From Mycolicibacter terrae (GTDB lineage: Bacteria; Actinomycetota; Actinomycetes; Mycobacteriales; Mycobacteriaceae): a stretch of DNA of 64,000 nucleotides. Each line of letters starts with the position of its first letter. Position 1 is the stretch's first letter. Made by a program: the position numbers and the translations under genes. Shown piece by piece: positions 40,980 to 49,984 of the stretch. The stretch is taken from NCBI RefSeq assembly GCF_010727125.1, contig NZ_AP022564.1, positions 620,001 through 684,000 on the forward strand. The letters are read 5' to 3'. Under the pieces are notes generated by a model. The model saw only the letters and a program-made list of their open reading frames with translations, was not told where the DNA came from and made no database searches.

Positions 40980-41801
40980 TCAGTACTGGGTGGACCCCAG
41001 ATCGACCGGGATTCGTGATGCGGTGACCATGCGTGATTCATCGCTGGCCAGCCAGCAGACAGCGTCTGCGATATCTTCCGGCTCGGCAATGTAGTCGGGC
41101 AGGAACGGCGTCACCATGTTCATCAGGCCGGGGTTGGTCTCGTTGGCCCGGTGCAACGCCGCCATCATCTCGCCGGTGCCCATCGGCGTGTTGACCGCAC
41201 CGGGGTGCAGGCTGTTCACCCGAATCGAATGCTTACCCAGTTCGGCGGCGAACCCGCGGGCCATCCCGGTGACCGCGTGCTTGCTGGCCGTGTAGTGGAT
41301 CATGAACGGCTGCATCTTGATTCCGGCTGCCGAGCTGATCAGGATGATCGACCCGCCCCGGCCGCCGTCGATAATGTGCTGCGCGCCGGCCATCACCGTA
41401 TTCCAGGTGCCGGTCACGTTGACGTCCATCACATCGCGAAATGACTCCGGGGTGATGGCATCCCAGACCTGGGGCGCGGTGATACCGGCGTTGGCGACGA
41501 TGATGTCCAGCCGCCCCAATGCGGCCACGCCGGCGTCGGCGGCTTCACGCAATCCGTCGTAGTCGCGGGTGTCGACAACCGAGGACACGATGCGCCGACC
41601 GGTGGCTTTCACCAGCTGCACCGTCTCGGCGAGCTCCTCCGGGCTCGCCGAGTCATACGGCACGCAGTCCGGGAGTTTGCCGGCTACATCGATCGCGATG
41701 ATGTCGGCGCCCTCGGTAGCCATCCGCACCGCATGCGCGCGGCCCTGCCCGCGCGCCGCGCCCGTGATGAAAGCCACCTTGTCGGTTAGTCGTCCCGTCA
41801 T
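40980..41801 (-). CDS. Mycofactocin-coupled SDR family oxidoreductase
   Basis: 273 residues. DKVAFITGAARGQGRAHAVR, insertion SASPEELAETVQLVKATGRRI, NAGITAP, and Tyr/Lys in HYTASKH; ends IPVDLGSTQY. Same subfamily as 23431-24270 (carveol-dehydrogenase-like, tightly held NAD). Sits between an ACAD and a FadD, suggesting it oxidises a hydroxyl on the carbon skeleton before or during side-chain removal. Confidence 0.93.
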   Translation of the reverse strand: MTGRLTDKVAFITGAARGQGRAHAVRMATEGADIIAIDVAGKLPDCVPYDSASPEELAETVQLVKATGRRIVSSVVDTRDYDGLREAADAGVAALGRLDIIVANAGITAPQVWDAITPESFRDVMDVNVTGTWNTVMAGAQHIIDGGRGGSIILISSAAGIKMQPFMIHYTASKHAVTGMARGFAAELGKHSIRVNSLHPGAVNTPMGTGEMMAALHRANETNPGLMNMVTPFLPDYIAEPEDIADAVCWLASDESRMVTASRIPVDLGSTQY

Positions 41802-41823
41802 TGCTGTTCCCTCCGTCGGTGAT

Positions 41824-42987
41824 TCACGATTGGCGTTGCGCCGCTTTGACCAGACCCGAGCCGATGATCAGCCGTTGGATCTCGCTGGTGCCCTCATATA
41901 GGCGCAGCAGCCGGACATCGCGGTAAATGCGTTCGACCGGTACCCCCCGCATGTAACCGGTGCCGCCGTGGACCTGTACCGCGAGATCGGCGACCTTGCC
42001 GGCCATCTCGGTGCAGAACAGCTTCGCCGCCGACGGCGCGATTCGCCGGTCTTCGTCGGTGACCCACTTGCGCGCGGCGTCACGAACCATGGCGCGGCCG
42101 GCCAAAACGCCGGTCTGCTGGTCGGCCAGCATCGCCTGCACCAGTTGAAAGTTGCCGATCGGGGTGCCGCCCTGAGTGGCGGTGGCCGCATAGCCGACCG
42201 ACTCGTCGAGCGCGCGCTGGGCCGCGCCGACCGCCAGCGCGGCGATGTGCACCCGGCCTCGGGCCAGCGACGTCAATGCCGCCCGATAGCCGAGATCTTC
42301 GCTCCCGCCGACCAGCGCCGCATCGGAGACGCGTACGCCGGTGAAGCTCACATCGGACGTCCACGCCCCTTCCTGGCCCATCTTGGCGTCCTTGACGCCC
42401 ACCTCGACCCCGTCGGCCTCGGCGGGCACCAGAAAGACCGCGATGCCTGCGCCCTGCTCGTCGGCCGGGCGGGTGCGGGCGAAGACGATGAACAGCTCGG
42501 CCGTGGGCGCGTTGGTGATGAACCGCTTCTGGCCGGTGATCAGCCAATCCGAACCGTCGCGGACCGCCTTGGTCAGCAGCCCGGCCGGGTTGGAACCCGC
42601 ACCCGGTTCGGTGAGCGCGAAGGAGGCCACGACGTCACCGGTGGCGATGGGGGCCAGCCAGCGGCTCTTCTGTTCCTGCGTGCCGAACCCGACCAGCACC
42701 TGACCGGCGATGCCGTTGTTGGTGCCGAACATCGAGCGCACCGCCAGCGATGTGTAGCCCAACTCCATGGCCAACTCGACGTCCTGGGCGAGGTCCAGGC
42801 CCAGCCCGCCCCACTCCTGCGGGATGGCGTAGCCGAACAGGCCCATCGCCTTGGCCTGTTCGCGCAGATCGTCGGGAACGCGGTCCTCGGCGAGGATCTC
42901 GGCTTCGCGCGGAACCACCGAGCTGCGAACGAAATAGCGGGTCTGGGCCAAAATCTCGGCGAAATCCTCGTCGCTGACTTCACTCAT
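41824..42987 (-). CDS. Acyl-CoA dehydrogenase
   Basis: 387 residues, normal ACAD length. FAD-binding ALTEPGAGSNP, GQKRFITNAP, and the C-terminal LYEGTSEIQRLIIG with the catalytic Glu in YEGT. Opens a 2,3-double bond in an acyl-CoA. First gene of the ACAD-SDR-FadD unit; the 104-bp divergent gap to the SDR at 43092 has a palindrome. Confidence 0.95.
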   Translation of the reverse strand: MSEVSDEDFAEILAQTRYFVRSSVVPREAEILAEDRVPDDLREQAKAMGLFGYAIPQEWGGLGLDLAQDVELAMELGYTSLAVRSMFGTNNGIAGQVLVGFGTQEQKSRWLAPIATGDVVASFALTEPGAGSNPAGLLTKAVRDGSDWLITGQKRFITNAPTAELFIVFARTRPADEQGAGIAVFLVPAEADGVEVGVKDAKMGQEGAWTSDVSFTGVRVSDAALVGGSEDLGYRAALTSLARGRVHIAALAVGAAQRALDESVGYAATATQGGTPIGNFQLVQAMLADQQTGVLAGRAMVRDAARKWVTDEDRRIAPSAAKLFCTEMAGKVADLAVQVHGGTGYMRGVPVERIYRDVRLLRLYEGTSEIQRLIIGSGLVKAAQRQS

Positions 42988-43039
42988 CGACGCCGCTTCT
43001 CCTCACGTTCGACACTTGAACGGCCCGTTACCGACGACG

Positions 43040-43058
43040 ATCATATATGAAATATGAT
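43040..43058. promoter_or_regulatory. Palindrome ATCATAT-N5-ATATGAT
   Basis: Perfect 7-bp inverted repeat between the divergent ACAD and SDR genes. A/T-rich, so it also overlaps likely -10 elements. The GntR regulator encoded at the end of the plus-strand unit is the natural candidate to bind it. Confidence 0.5.
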
Positions 43059-43091
43059 GACGTAAACATCTCACAGAAGGCGGGTGATCGA

Positions 43092-43832
43092 GTGTCCTTG
43101 CTGACCGGTCAAACAGCGGTCGTCACCGGCGGCGCCCAGGGGCTGGGCTACGCGATCGCGGAGCGATTCATCGCCGAAGGTGCCCGGGTGGTGCTCGGCG
43201 ACGTGAACCTGGCGGCCACCGAGGAGGCCGCCGCGCAGCTGGGCGGATCCGAGGTAGCGCGAGCGGTGCGCTGTGATGTCACCAGTTCCGCCGAGGTCGA
43301 AGCGTTGGTCGCCGCCGCGGTGGAGATGTTCGGCGGCCTGGACGTCATGGTGAACAACGCCGGCATCACCCGCGACGCCACCATGCGCAAGATGACCGAG
43401 GAGCAGTTCGACCAGGTGATCTCGGTACACCTCAAGGGCACCTGGAACGGACTGCGCGCGGCCGCCGCGATCATGCGGGAGCAGAAGCGCGGCGCGATCG
43501 TCAACATGTCCTCGATCTCCGGCAAGGTCGGCATGGTCGGGCAGACGAATTACTCGGCGGCCAAGGCCGGCATCGTCGGGATGACCAAGGCGGCCAGCAA
43601 GGAGCTGGCGTACCTGGGGGTGCGGGTGAACGCAATCCAGCCCGGGCTGATCCGCTCGGCGATGACCGAGGCGATGCCGCAGCGCATCTGGGACTCCAAG
43701 GTGGCCGAGGTGCCACTGGGCCGGGCCGGGGAGCCCGATGAGGTGGCCAATGTCGCGCTGTTCCTGGCCTCCGGGATGTCGTCCTACATGACCGGCACCG
43801 TGCTCGAAGTAACTGGCGGCAGGCATCTGTGA
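43092..43832 (+). CDS. Short-chain dehydrogenase (FabG-like)
   Basis: 246 residues from GTG 43092. [25 protein letters not shown], Ser in NMSSISG, and Tyr/Lys in NYSAAKAG are typical of FabG/3-hydroxyacyl-CoA dehydrogenases. Ends [14 protein letters not shown]. Its stop overlaps the thiolase GTG. With the following thiolase and ACAD this gives three of the steps of a beta-oxidation round. Confidence 0.93.
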   Translation: MSLLTGQTAVVTGGAQGLGYAIAERFIAEGARVVLGDVNLAATEEAAAQLGGSEVARAVRCDVTSSAEVEALVAAAVEMFGGLDVMVNNAGITRDATMRKMTEEQFDQVISVHLKGTWNGLRAAAAIMREQKRGAIVNMSSISGKVGMVGQTNYSAAKAGIVGMTKAASKELAYLGVRVNAIQPGLIRSAMTEAMPQRIWDSKVAEVPLGRAGEPDEVANVALFLASGMSSYMTGTVLEVTGGRHL

Positions 43833-45049
43833 GCGTCCGGGAGGCGGTGATCTGCGAGCCAGTCCGTACCCCGATCGGCCGCTATGGCGGGATGTTCAAG
43901 TCGTTGACCGCCGTCGAGCTCGGCGTCGCCGCTCTCAAAGGCCTGCTGGACCGCACCGGTCTGCCCGCCGACGTGATCGACGACGTGGTGCTCGGCCACT
44001 GCTATCCCAATAGTGAGGCACCGGCCATCGGACGCGTGGTCGCGCTGGATTCCGGTCTGCCCGTGACGGTTCCGGGCATGCAGGTCGACCGCCGCTGCGG
44101 CTCCGGGCTGCAGGCGGTACTGCAGGCCTGCCTACAGGTGAGCAGCGGCGATTGCGACGTGGTGATCGCCGGCGGCGCGGAGAGCATGAGCAACGTGGCG
44201 TTCTACTCCACCGACATGCGCTGGGGCGGGGCCCGCGGCGGGGTCCGGATACACGACGGCCTGGCGCGCGGTCGGACCTCCGCCGGCGGCCGGCACTACC
44301 CGGTGCCCGGCGGCATGCTGGAGACCGCCGAGAACCTGCGCCGGGAGTACGGCATCTCCCGCACCGAGCAGGATGAGCTGGCGGTGACCTCGCACCGGCG
44401 CGCGGTGGCCGCCCAGCAGTCCGGGGTGCTGGCCGAGGAGATCATCGGCGTCACCGTGAGCTCCCGTGCCGGCGAGGAGTTCATCGACACCGACGAGCAT
44501 CCCCGGGCCGACACCTCGGTGGAGTCGCTGGCCAAGCTGAAACCGGTGCTGGGCAAAACCGATCCGGACGCCACCGTCACCGCGGGCAACTCCAGCGGCC
44601 AGAACGACGCGGCGTCGATGTGCGTGGTGACCACCCGCGAGAAGGCCGAGCAGCTGGGTCTGACCCCATTGGTGCGACTGGTGTCGTGGGGAGTCGCGGG
44701 AGTCGCGCCCAACTTCATGGGGATCGGGCCGGTACCCGCCACTGATGTCGCACTGGGCAAGGCCGGGCTGCGACTGGCCGACATCGACCTCATCGAGCTC
44801 AACGAGGCGTTCGCCGCGCAGGCACTCGCGGTGATGGCCGCCTGGGAGTTCGGCGCCGCCGACCGGGAACGAACCAACGTGCATGGTTCGGGAATCTCGC
44901 TGGGGCATCCGGTCGGCGCGACCGGTGGGCGGATGCTGGCCACGCTGGCCCGCGAGCTCAACCGGCGCGGCGCCCGCTATGGACTGGAGACCATGTGCAT
45001 CGGCGGCGGCCAAGGGCTCGCCGCCGTCTTCGAAAGGGTCGAGCCGTGA
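43829..45049 (+). CDS. Thiolase (acetyl-CoA acyltransferase)
   Basis: 406 residues. Nucleophile Cys90 in [17 protein letters not shown] (His) and CIGGGQG (second Cys) complete the thiolase triad; NEAFAAQA is also present. Cleaves a 3-ketoacyl-CoA. GTGA overlaps with both neighbours link it to the SDR and the ACAD. Confidence 0.95.
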   Translation: MSVREAVICEPVRTPIGRYGGMFKSLTAVELGVAALKGLLDRTGLPADVIDDVVLGHCYPNSEAPAIGRVVALDSGLPVTVPGMQVDRRCGSGLQAVLQACLQVSSGDCDVVIAGGAESMSNVAFYSTDMRWGGARGGVRIHDGLARGRTSAGGRHYPVPGGMLETAENLRREYGISRTEQDELAVTSHRRAVAAQQSGVLAEEIIGVTVSSRAGEEFIDTDEHPRADTSVESLAKLKPVLGKTDPDATVTAGNSSGQNDAASMCVVTTREKAEQLGLTPLVRLVSWGVAGVAPNFMGIGPVPATDVALGKAGLRLADIDLIELNEAFAAQALAVMAAWEFGAADRERTNVHGSGISLGHPVGATGGRMLATLARELNRRGARYGLETMCIGGGQGLAAVFERVEP

Positions 45050-46239
45050 CCAAACTCGCACAAACCTTGGGGCTCACCGAGTTCCAGACCGAGATCCTCG
45101 ACACCGTGCGTCGATTCGTGGACAAGGAAGTCATTCCGGCGGCCGGCGAGCTGGAGCGGACCGACACTTATCCGCAGACCATCGTGGACTCGATGCGGGA
45201 GATGGGCCTGTTCGGGCTGATGATCCCAGAGGAATACGGCGGGCTCGGGGAATCCCTGCTCACCTACGCGCTGTGCGTCGAGGAGTTGGCCCGCGGCTGG
45301 ATGAGCGTCTCCGGGGTGCTGAACACCCATTTCATCGTCGCCTACATGTTGCGTCAGCACGGCACCGACGAGCAGAAACAGCGTTTCCTGCCGCGGATGG
45401 CCACCGGTGAGACCCGCGGCGCGTTCTCGATGTCCGAGCCCGAACTGGGCTCCGACGTCGCCGCGATCCGTACTCGCGCCACCCGCCAGGCCGACGGCGG
45501 ATACGTCATCGACGGACAGAAGATGTGGCTGACCAACGGTGGTAGTTCCACGTTGATCGCCGTACTGGTGCGTACCGACGAGGGCGCCGACAAACCGCAT
45601 CGCAACCTGACCGCCTTCCTGGTGGAAAAGCCCGTCGGCTTCGGCGAAGTGGTTCCCGGCCTGACGATTCCGGGCAAGCTCGACAAGCTCGGCTACAAGG
45701 GCATCGACACCACCGAGCTGATCTTCGACGGGTACGCCGCCGCCGCCGACGACGTGCTGGGCGGGGTGCCCGGCCAGGGTTTCTTCCAGATGATGGACGG
45801 TATCGAGGTGGGCCGGGTCAATGTGTCGGCGCGGGCCTGTGGGGTGGGCATCCGGGCGTTCGAGCTCGCGGTGCGCTACGCCCAGCAGCGCGAGACCTTC
45901 GGCAAACCTATCGCCGAGCATCAGGCGATCGCCTTCGAGCTCGCCGAGATGGCGACCAAAGTCGAAGCGGCGCACCTGATGATGGTCAATGCCGCCCGGC
46001 TCAAGGACTCCGGCGAGCGCAACGACGTGGCCGCCGGGATGGCCAAATACCTGGCCAGCGAGTTCTGCTCGGAGGTCACCCAGCAGAGTTTCCGGATCCA
46101 CGGCGGCTACGGCTACTCCAAGGAGTACGAGATCGAACGGCTGATGCGCGATGCACCGTTCCTGCTGATCGGCGAGGGCACCAGCGAGATCCAGAAACAG
46201 ATCATCAGCAAGCGACTGCTCGCCGACTACCGGATCTGA
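45046..46239 (+). CDS. Acyl-CoA dehydrogenase
   Basis: 397 residues from GTG 45046, overlapping the thiolase stop. FSMSEPELGSDVAAIRT, WLTNGGSSTL, and the C-terminal IGEGTSEIQKQII with the catalytic Glu. Similar in length to 41824-42987 but distant in sequence, so the two ACADs probably act on different intermediates. Third gene of the SDR-thiolase-ACAD-GntR unit. Confidence 0.95.
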   Translation: MTKLAQTLGLTEFQTEILDTVRRFVDKEVIPAAGELERTDTYPQTIVDSMREMGLFGLMIPEEYGGLGESLLTYALCVEELARGWMSVSGVLNTHFIVAYMLRQHGTDEQKQRFLPRMATGETRGAFSMSEPELGSDVAAIRTRATRQADGGYVIDGQKMWLTNGGSSTLIAVLVRTDEGADKPHRNLTAFLVEKPVGFGEVVPGLTIPGKLDKLGYKGIDTTELIFDGYAAAADDVLGGVPGQGFFQMMDGIEVGRVNVSARACGVGIRAFELAVRYAQQRETFGKPIAEHQAIAFELAEMATKVEAAHLMMVNAARLKDSGERNDVAAGMAKYLASEFCSEVTQQSFRIHGGYGYSKEYEIERLMRDAPFLLIGEGTSEIQKQIISKRLLADYRI

Positions 46240-46242
46240 GAC

Positions 46243-46926
46243 GTGGGCGCCCCCGACTTCCCGGTGCGGTCACAGCTCTCCGAGGACGTGGCCCGCTTTG
46301 TGCGCAAGCGAATCTTCAACGGGGACTATGCGGCTGGGCAGTACGTGCGGCTGGACCAGCTGGCCGCCGAGCTGGGCGTCAGCGTGACCCCGGTGCGCGA
46401 GGCGCTGTTCGGGCTGCGCGCCGAGGGGCTGCTCGACCAGCAGCCGCATCGCGGATTCGTCGTGCTCCCGGTGACGCGGCGCGATATCACCGACGTCTCC
46501 GACGTCCAGGCGCACATCGGCGGCGAGCTCGCCGCGCGGGCGGCGGCCAACATCACCGACGACCAGTTGCGCGAACTCGACGAGATCCAGCACCAACTCG
46601 AAGCGGCCTACACCGCCGATGACGAAGAACTGGCGGTGCGGCTCAACCACGAGTTCCACCGCGCCATCAATGTCGCCGCCGATTCGCCCAAGCTCGCCCA
46701 GCTGATGTACCAGATCACCCGGTACGCACCGGAATCGGTGTTTCCCACCGTGTCGGGCTGGCCGGCCGAATCGACCCGGCACCACCGCGCCGTGCTGGCG
46801 GCGCTGGCCAAGCGCGACGAAGATCTGGCCCGCACCGCGATGGCCGAGCATCTGGCCGCCGGGGCGGTGCCGATGATCGAGCACCTCGTCGAGCGCGGCG
46901 TGGTGGAGCCGACCGACCGGCATTAG
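46243..46926 (+). CDS. GntR-family regulator (FadR/FCD type)
   Basis: 227 residues from GTG 46243, three bases after the ACAD stop. Winged helix: LDQLAAELGVSVTPVREALFGLRAEGLLDQQPHRGFVV; C-terminal FCD ligand domain with NHEFHRAINVAAD and HHRAVLAAL (metal/ligand-binding His). Probably represses its own operon and the divergent ACAD-SDR-FadD unit in response to an acyl-CoA or acid; the palindrome at 43040 is the likely site. Confidence 0.92.
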   Translation: MGAPDFPVRSQLSEDVARFVRKRIFNGDYAAGQYVRLDQLAAELGVSVTPVREALFGLRAEGLLDQQPHRGFVVLPVTRRDITDVSDVQAHIGGELAARAAANITDDQLRELDEIQHQLEAAYTADDEELAVRLNHEFHRAINVAADSPKLAQLMYQITRYAPESVFPTVSGWPAESTRHHRAVLAALAKRDEDLARTAMAEHLAAGAVPMIEHLVERGVVEPTDRH

Positions 46927-46950
46927 GCCGGCCGCCTGGGAAAATCACCT

Positions 46951-48483
46951 CTATTCGAGGCCGGATTCTCCTTCGGCTGCAAGCATCTCGCGTAACCGCC
47001 GGCCGTCGATTTTGCCGGTCGGCCCGCGCGGAACGGTGCCGGTACCGGCGATCAGCAGCCAGACCGTCGGGACCTTGAACGGGCTGAGCAGTGTGCGGGC
47101 CTTGTCGCGCAACTGCTCGATGGTCAATGCTTCGCAGGCCACCGCGGCTCCCACCCGGTCCCGGCCTGCTGCCGGCACGTTGGTCACGAAGACGGCCTCA
47201 ACACCGTCGATGGCCCGCAGCGCCTTCTCGACTTCACTCGGGTACACGGTGGCGCCGCTGACCTTGAACATGTCGTCGGATCTTCCTTGGTAGAACAGGA
47301 ACCCGTCGTCATCGAGGCGACCGAGATCACCGGTGGGGTAGAAGCCGTCGGCGGTGAAGGTCTCTTCGCGACTGCGACGGCAGATTCCGCGCAGCATGTG
47401 CGGTCCGCGCAGGTGGATCATCCCCACCGTCCCGGTCGGTACCGGGACACCGGTGTCGACGTCGACGATCCGAACCTCGGTGCCATCGAAAGGTTTTCCA
47501 CAGCTTCCCCACGCCGAGCGTGGCATGTCGGTGTCGGCGGGATAGCCGCAGTAGGGCCCGAACGACTCCGTCATCCCGAACAGGTTGGCCCGCGCACCGG
47601 GTTCGGAACGCAACTCCGGGGCGAGCAGCGCCTCCAGGCTGCCGGGGCGTAACGACGACAGGTCGGACTCGCCGCGGCGGCGGGCCAGCGCCTCGGCTTG
47701 GTCCGGCCAGCCGCGAAACAACGTGACCTGTTCGGATTCCAGGAGTCGACAGGTGGTCTCCGGGTGCGGGATCGGCTCGGTGACCAGGGTCGCGCCGGCC
47801 AGTAATGCCGAAAGCACGCCGCCGCCGAAGCCGCCGATCCAGAAGAACGGCATCGGCAGATACAGCCGGGTGTCGGCGTCGATGCAGCGGGCGGCCTGTC
47901 CGGCCTGCACGGCGCCCAGTGCGCTGCCATGTGAATGCAGCACACCCTTGGGCGGTCCGCTGCTGCCGGAGGTGAACATGATCACCAAGGAATCGCTGGG
48001 CGTTACCGCCGCCGCCAGCGCATCGACGATCCGCGCCGGCCCAGCGGTGGGAGTGATGGACGCCAACTCGTCCGGGGTCCAGACCTGTTGCAGCGCCGGG
48101 AACTCCACGCCACCGGCGCGTAGGCCGTCGAGGTAACGGCGGCCACGGAACTCCTCGACGCTGACCAGGAACTGCACCGCGGCGACGCGCAGCTGGGCGG
48201 CCAGCTCCGATGGGGTGAGCAGGGTACTCAGGGGAACCAGCACGGCGCCGACGCGGGTCAGCGCGATCGCCGTCCGCACCCAGTCGACGCCGTTGGGCAT
48301 GATGAGCCCGACCCGGCTGCCCTTGCCGACGCCTGCTCGCACGAAAGCCACTGCGAGCTGCTGCGATGCGGCGTCCAGTTGGGTATAGCTGATCCGGGTG
48401 AGTGGATCGATCACCGCTGGCTTGTCGTCGAAAGCTGCGGCGCGGGAACGGATCAGCGCGTCGATGGTTTCGGTGTCAGGCAT
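46951..48483 (-). CDS. AMP-dependent acid-CoA ligase (FadD-like)
   Basis: 510 residues. FTSGSSGPPKGVLHS (P-loop), FGMTESFG, YPTGDLGRLDDDG, and PRGPTGKIDGRRL with the catalytic Lys. Last of six overlapping minus-strand genes; its start overlaps the stop of the preceding ligase by eight bases. Most like the ligase just before it, suggesting tandem duplication. Confidence 0.93.
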   Translation of the reverse strand: MPDTETIDALIRSRAAAFDDKPAVIDPLTRISYTQLDAASQQLAVAFVRAGVGKGSRVGLIMPNGVDWVRTAIALTRVGAVLVPLSTLLTPSELAAQLRVAAVQFLVSVEEFRGRRYLDGLRAGGVEFPALQQVWTPDELASITPTAGPARIVDALAAAVTPSDSLVIMFTSGSSGPPKGVLHSHGSALGAVQAGQAARCIDADTRLYLPMPFFWIGGFGGGVLSALLAGATLVTEPIPHPETTCRLLESEQVTLFRGWPDQAEALARRRGESDLSSLRPGSLEALLAPELRSEPGARANLFGMTESFGPYCGYPADTDMPRSAWGSCGKPFDGTEVRIVDVDTGVPVPTGTVGMIHLRGPHMLRGICRRSREETFTADGFYPTGDLGRLDDDGFLFYQGRSDDMFKVSGATVYPSEVEKALRAIDGVEAVFVTNVPAAGRDRVGAAVACEALTIEQLRDKARTLLSPFKVPTVWLLIAGTGTVPRGPTGKIDGRRLREMLAAEGESGLE

Positions 48484-49984
48484 CGAAAGCCTTGGCGAGC
48501 GCGCGCAGATCCACTTTGCCGCTGGGCAGCAGCGGAATGTCGGCGGGCGCGATGGTGGTGAATCGGCGCGGGATCTTGTACGTCGACAGTTCCTCTTTCA
48601 GCCGTTGGCGCAGCTGTTCGGCGTCGCAGGGGCCGGGCTGAACCAGGACGGCGGCCACCGATTGCCCGCGGACGGTGTCGGGGATACCGATCACGTAGGC
48701 GGTGATGCCTCCGGTCAGCTTGGCGATGGCGCGTTCCACCTCGGCCGGTGACACGGTGGCGCCGGCGGTCTTGATGACCGCGTCGCGCCGGCCCAGGTAG
48801 AAGTGGAAGCCCTCGGCATCGGTGCGGAACAGGTCGCCGGTGCGAAACCAGCCGTCGGCGTCGAAGCACTCCTCCCGGCTGCGCTTGTGGTAGCGCTGCA
48901 TCAGGTAGCGTCCGCGCACCACCAGCTCACCGTCGACGATGCGGCATTCGAACCCGGGTGCCGGTCTGCCGTAGCTGCCACGGCGGTGCTCGGGCTGGTC
49001 GGTGTCGTCCTCGCTGAGCAGGACCGGGCCACCGGTCTCGGTCAATCCGAACATGCCGTGCCGCAACTGCGGGTCGGCGGGCCGGGCGGCGGGGGCTAGC
49101 AGCGGATACAGGTTGCCACGGCGCAGCGTAGACAGGTCGCGTCCACCCAGGCTGGGGTGGCCTGTCAGGTCGCCGATGCTGCTGAGGTAGCCGTTGGCCA
49201 GGGTGGGTTTCTCGGCTTCCAACAGATCCAGGGTGGCGCCGGGGTCGGTGGCGTTGGAGCAGAGCAGTGTCGATCCGGTCAGCATCGTGGCCAGCAGCGC
49301 GAACGCGAAGCCACCGATCCAGAAGAACGGGGCGTTGCAGAACATGATGTCGTCGCCGGTCAGCCGGCGGATCTTGTTGAGATTGCGCTGATGACCGAGC
49401 AGACCGGCATGGGTGTGGATGACGCCTTTGGGGGCGCCGGTCGATCCGGAGGTGTAGACGATGGCCAGCGGATCGCTGCCGTCGACGTCGGCTTCGAGCG
49501 CTTCCAGTGTGGCCGGCACCTGGCGCGGCGCAGACGCGTCGAACATGACCTGGCGCAGTTGCGGTGCATGCATGCTGAAAAGCGTTTCGTCACCGGTGAT
49601 ATCGACGTCGGGAAGCGCTTCGGCGAGTCGTCGCCGATAGTCGTGCGACCGGTAGGATTCGGCGGCCAGCAGGATGCGCACATCGCTGTGGGACAGCTGG
49701 CTGCGCAGCTCCGGTGCGGGGGCGAGGGTTGGAAACGGAACCACCACCGCTCCGATGCGGGCCGCGGCAAGCATGCCCACCACGAAGTCGGTGCCGTTGG
49801 GGTACAACAGCCCGACGTGGGTGCCCTTGGCGGCCCCGAGCTCAATGAGCCGGCCGGCCAAGGCCGCAGAGCGGTGCTCGGCATCGGCGTAGCTGATCCG
49901 TTCGGCGTCGCAGATCAGCAGCGGATGAGTGCTGCGCGAACGGGCCTGGGTGCGCAGATTTTCGGGCAGGGTGTCAGCGGCCAT
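48476..49984 (-). CDS. AMP-dependent acid-CoA ligase (FadD-like)
   Basis: 502 residues from ATG 49984, which lies inside the end of the upstream ligase gene; the frame is open further upstream but only as a shadow. YTSGSTGAPKGVIHTH, FGLTETGGP, GWFRTGDLF, and LLPSGKVDLRAL. FWIGGFAFALLATMLTGS resembles FWIGGFGGGVLSALLAG of the next ligase. Middle of three consecutive ligase genes. Confidence 0.92.
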   Translation of the reverse strand: MAADTLPENLRTQARSRSTHPLLICDAERISYADAEHRSAALAGRLIELGAAKGTHVGLLYPNGTDFVVGMLAAARIGAVVVPFPTLAPAPELRSQLSHSDVRILLAAESYRSHDYRRRLAEALPDVDITGDETLFSMHAPQLRQVMFDASAPRQVPATLEALEADVDGSDPLAIVYTSGSTGAPKGVIHTHAGLLGHQRNLNKIRRLTGDDIMFCNAPFFWIGGFAFALLATMLTGSTLLCSNATDPGATLDLLEAEKPTLANGYLSSIGDLTGHPSLGGRDLSTLRRGNLYPLLAPAARPADPQLRHGMFGLTETGGPVLLSEDDTDQPEHRRGSYGRPAPGFECRIVDGELVVRGRYLMQRYHKRSREECFDADGWFRTGDLFRTDAEGFHFYLGRRDAVIKTAGATVSPAEVERAIAKLTGGITAYVIGIPDTVRGQSVAAVLVQPGPCDAEQLRQRLKEELSTYKIPRRFTTIAPADIPLLPSGKVDLRALAKAFDA

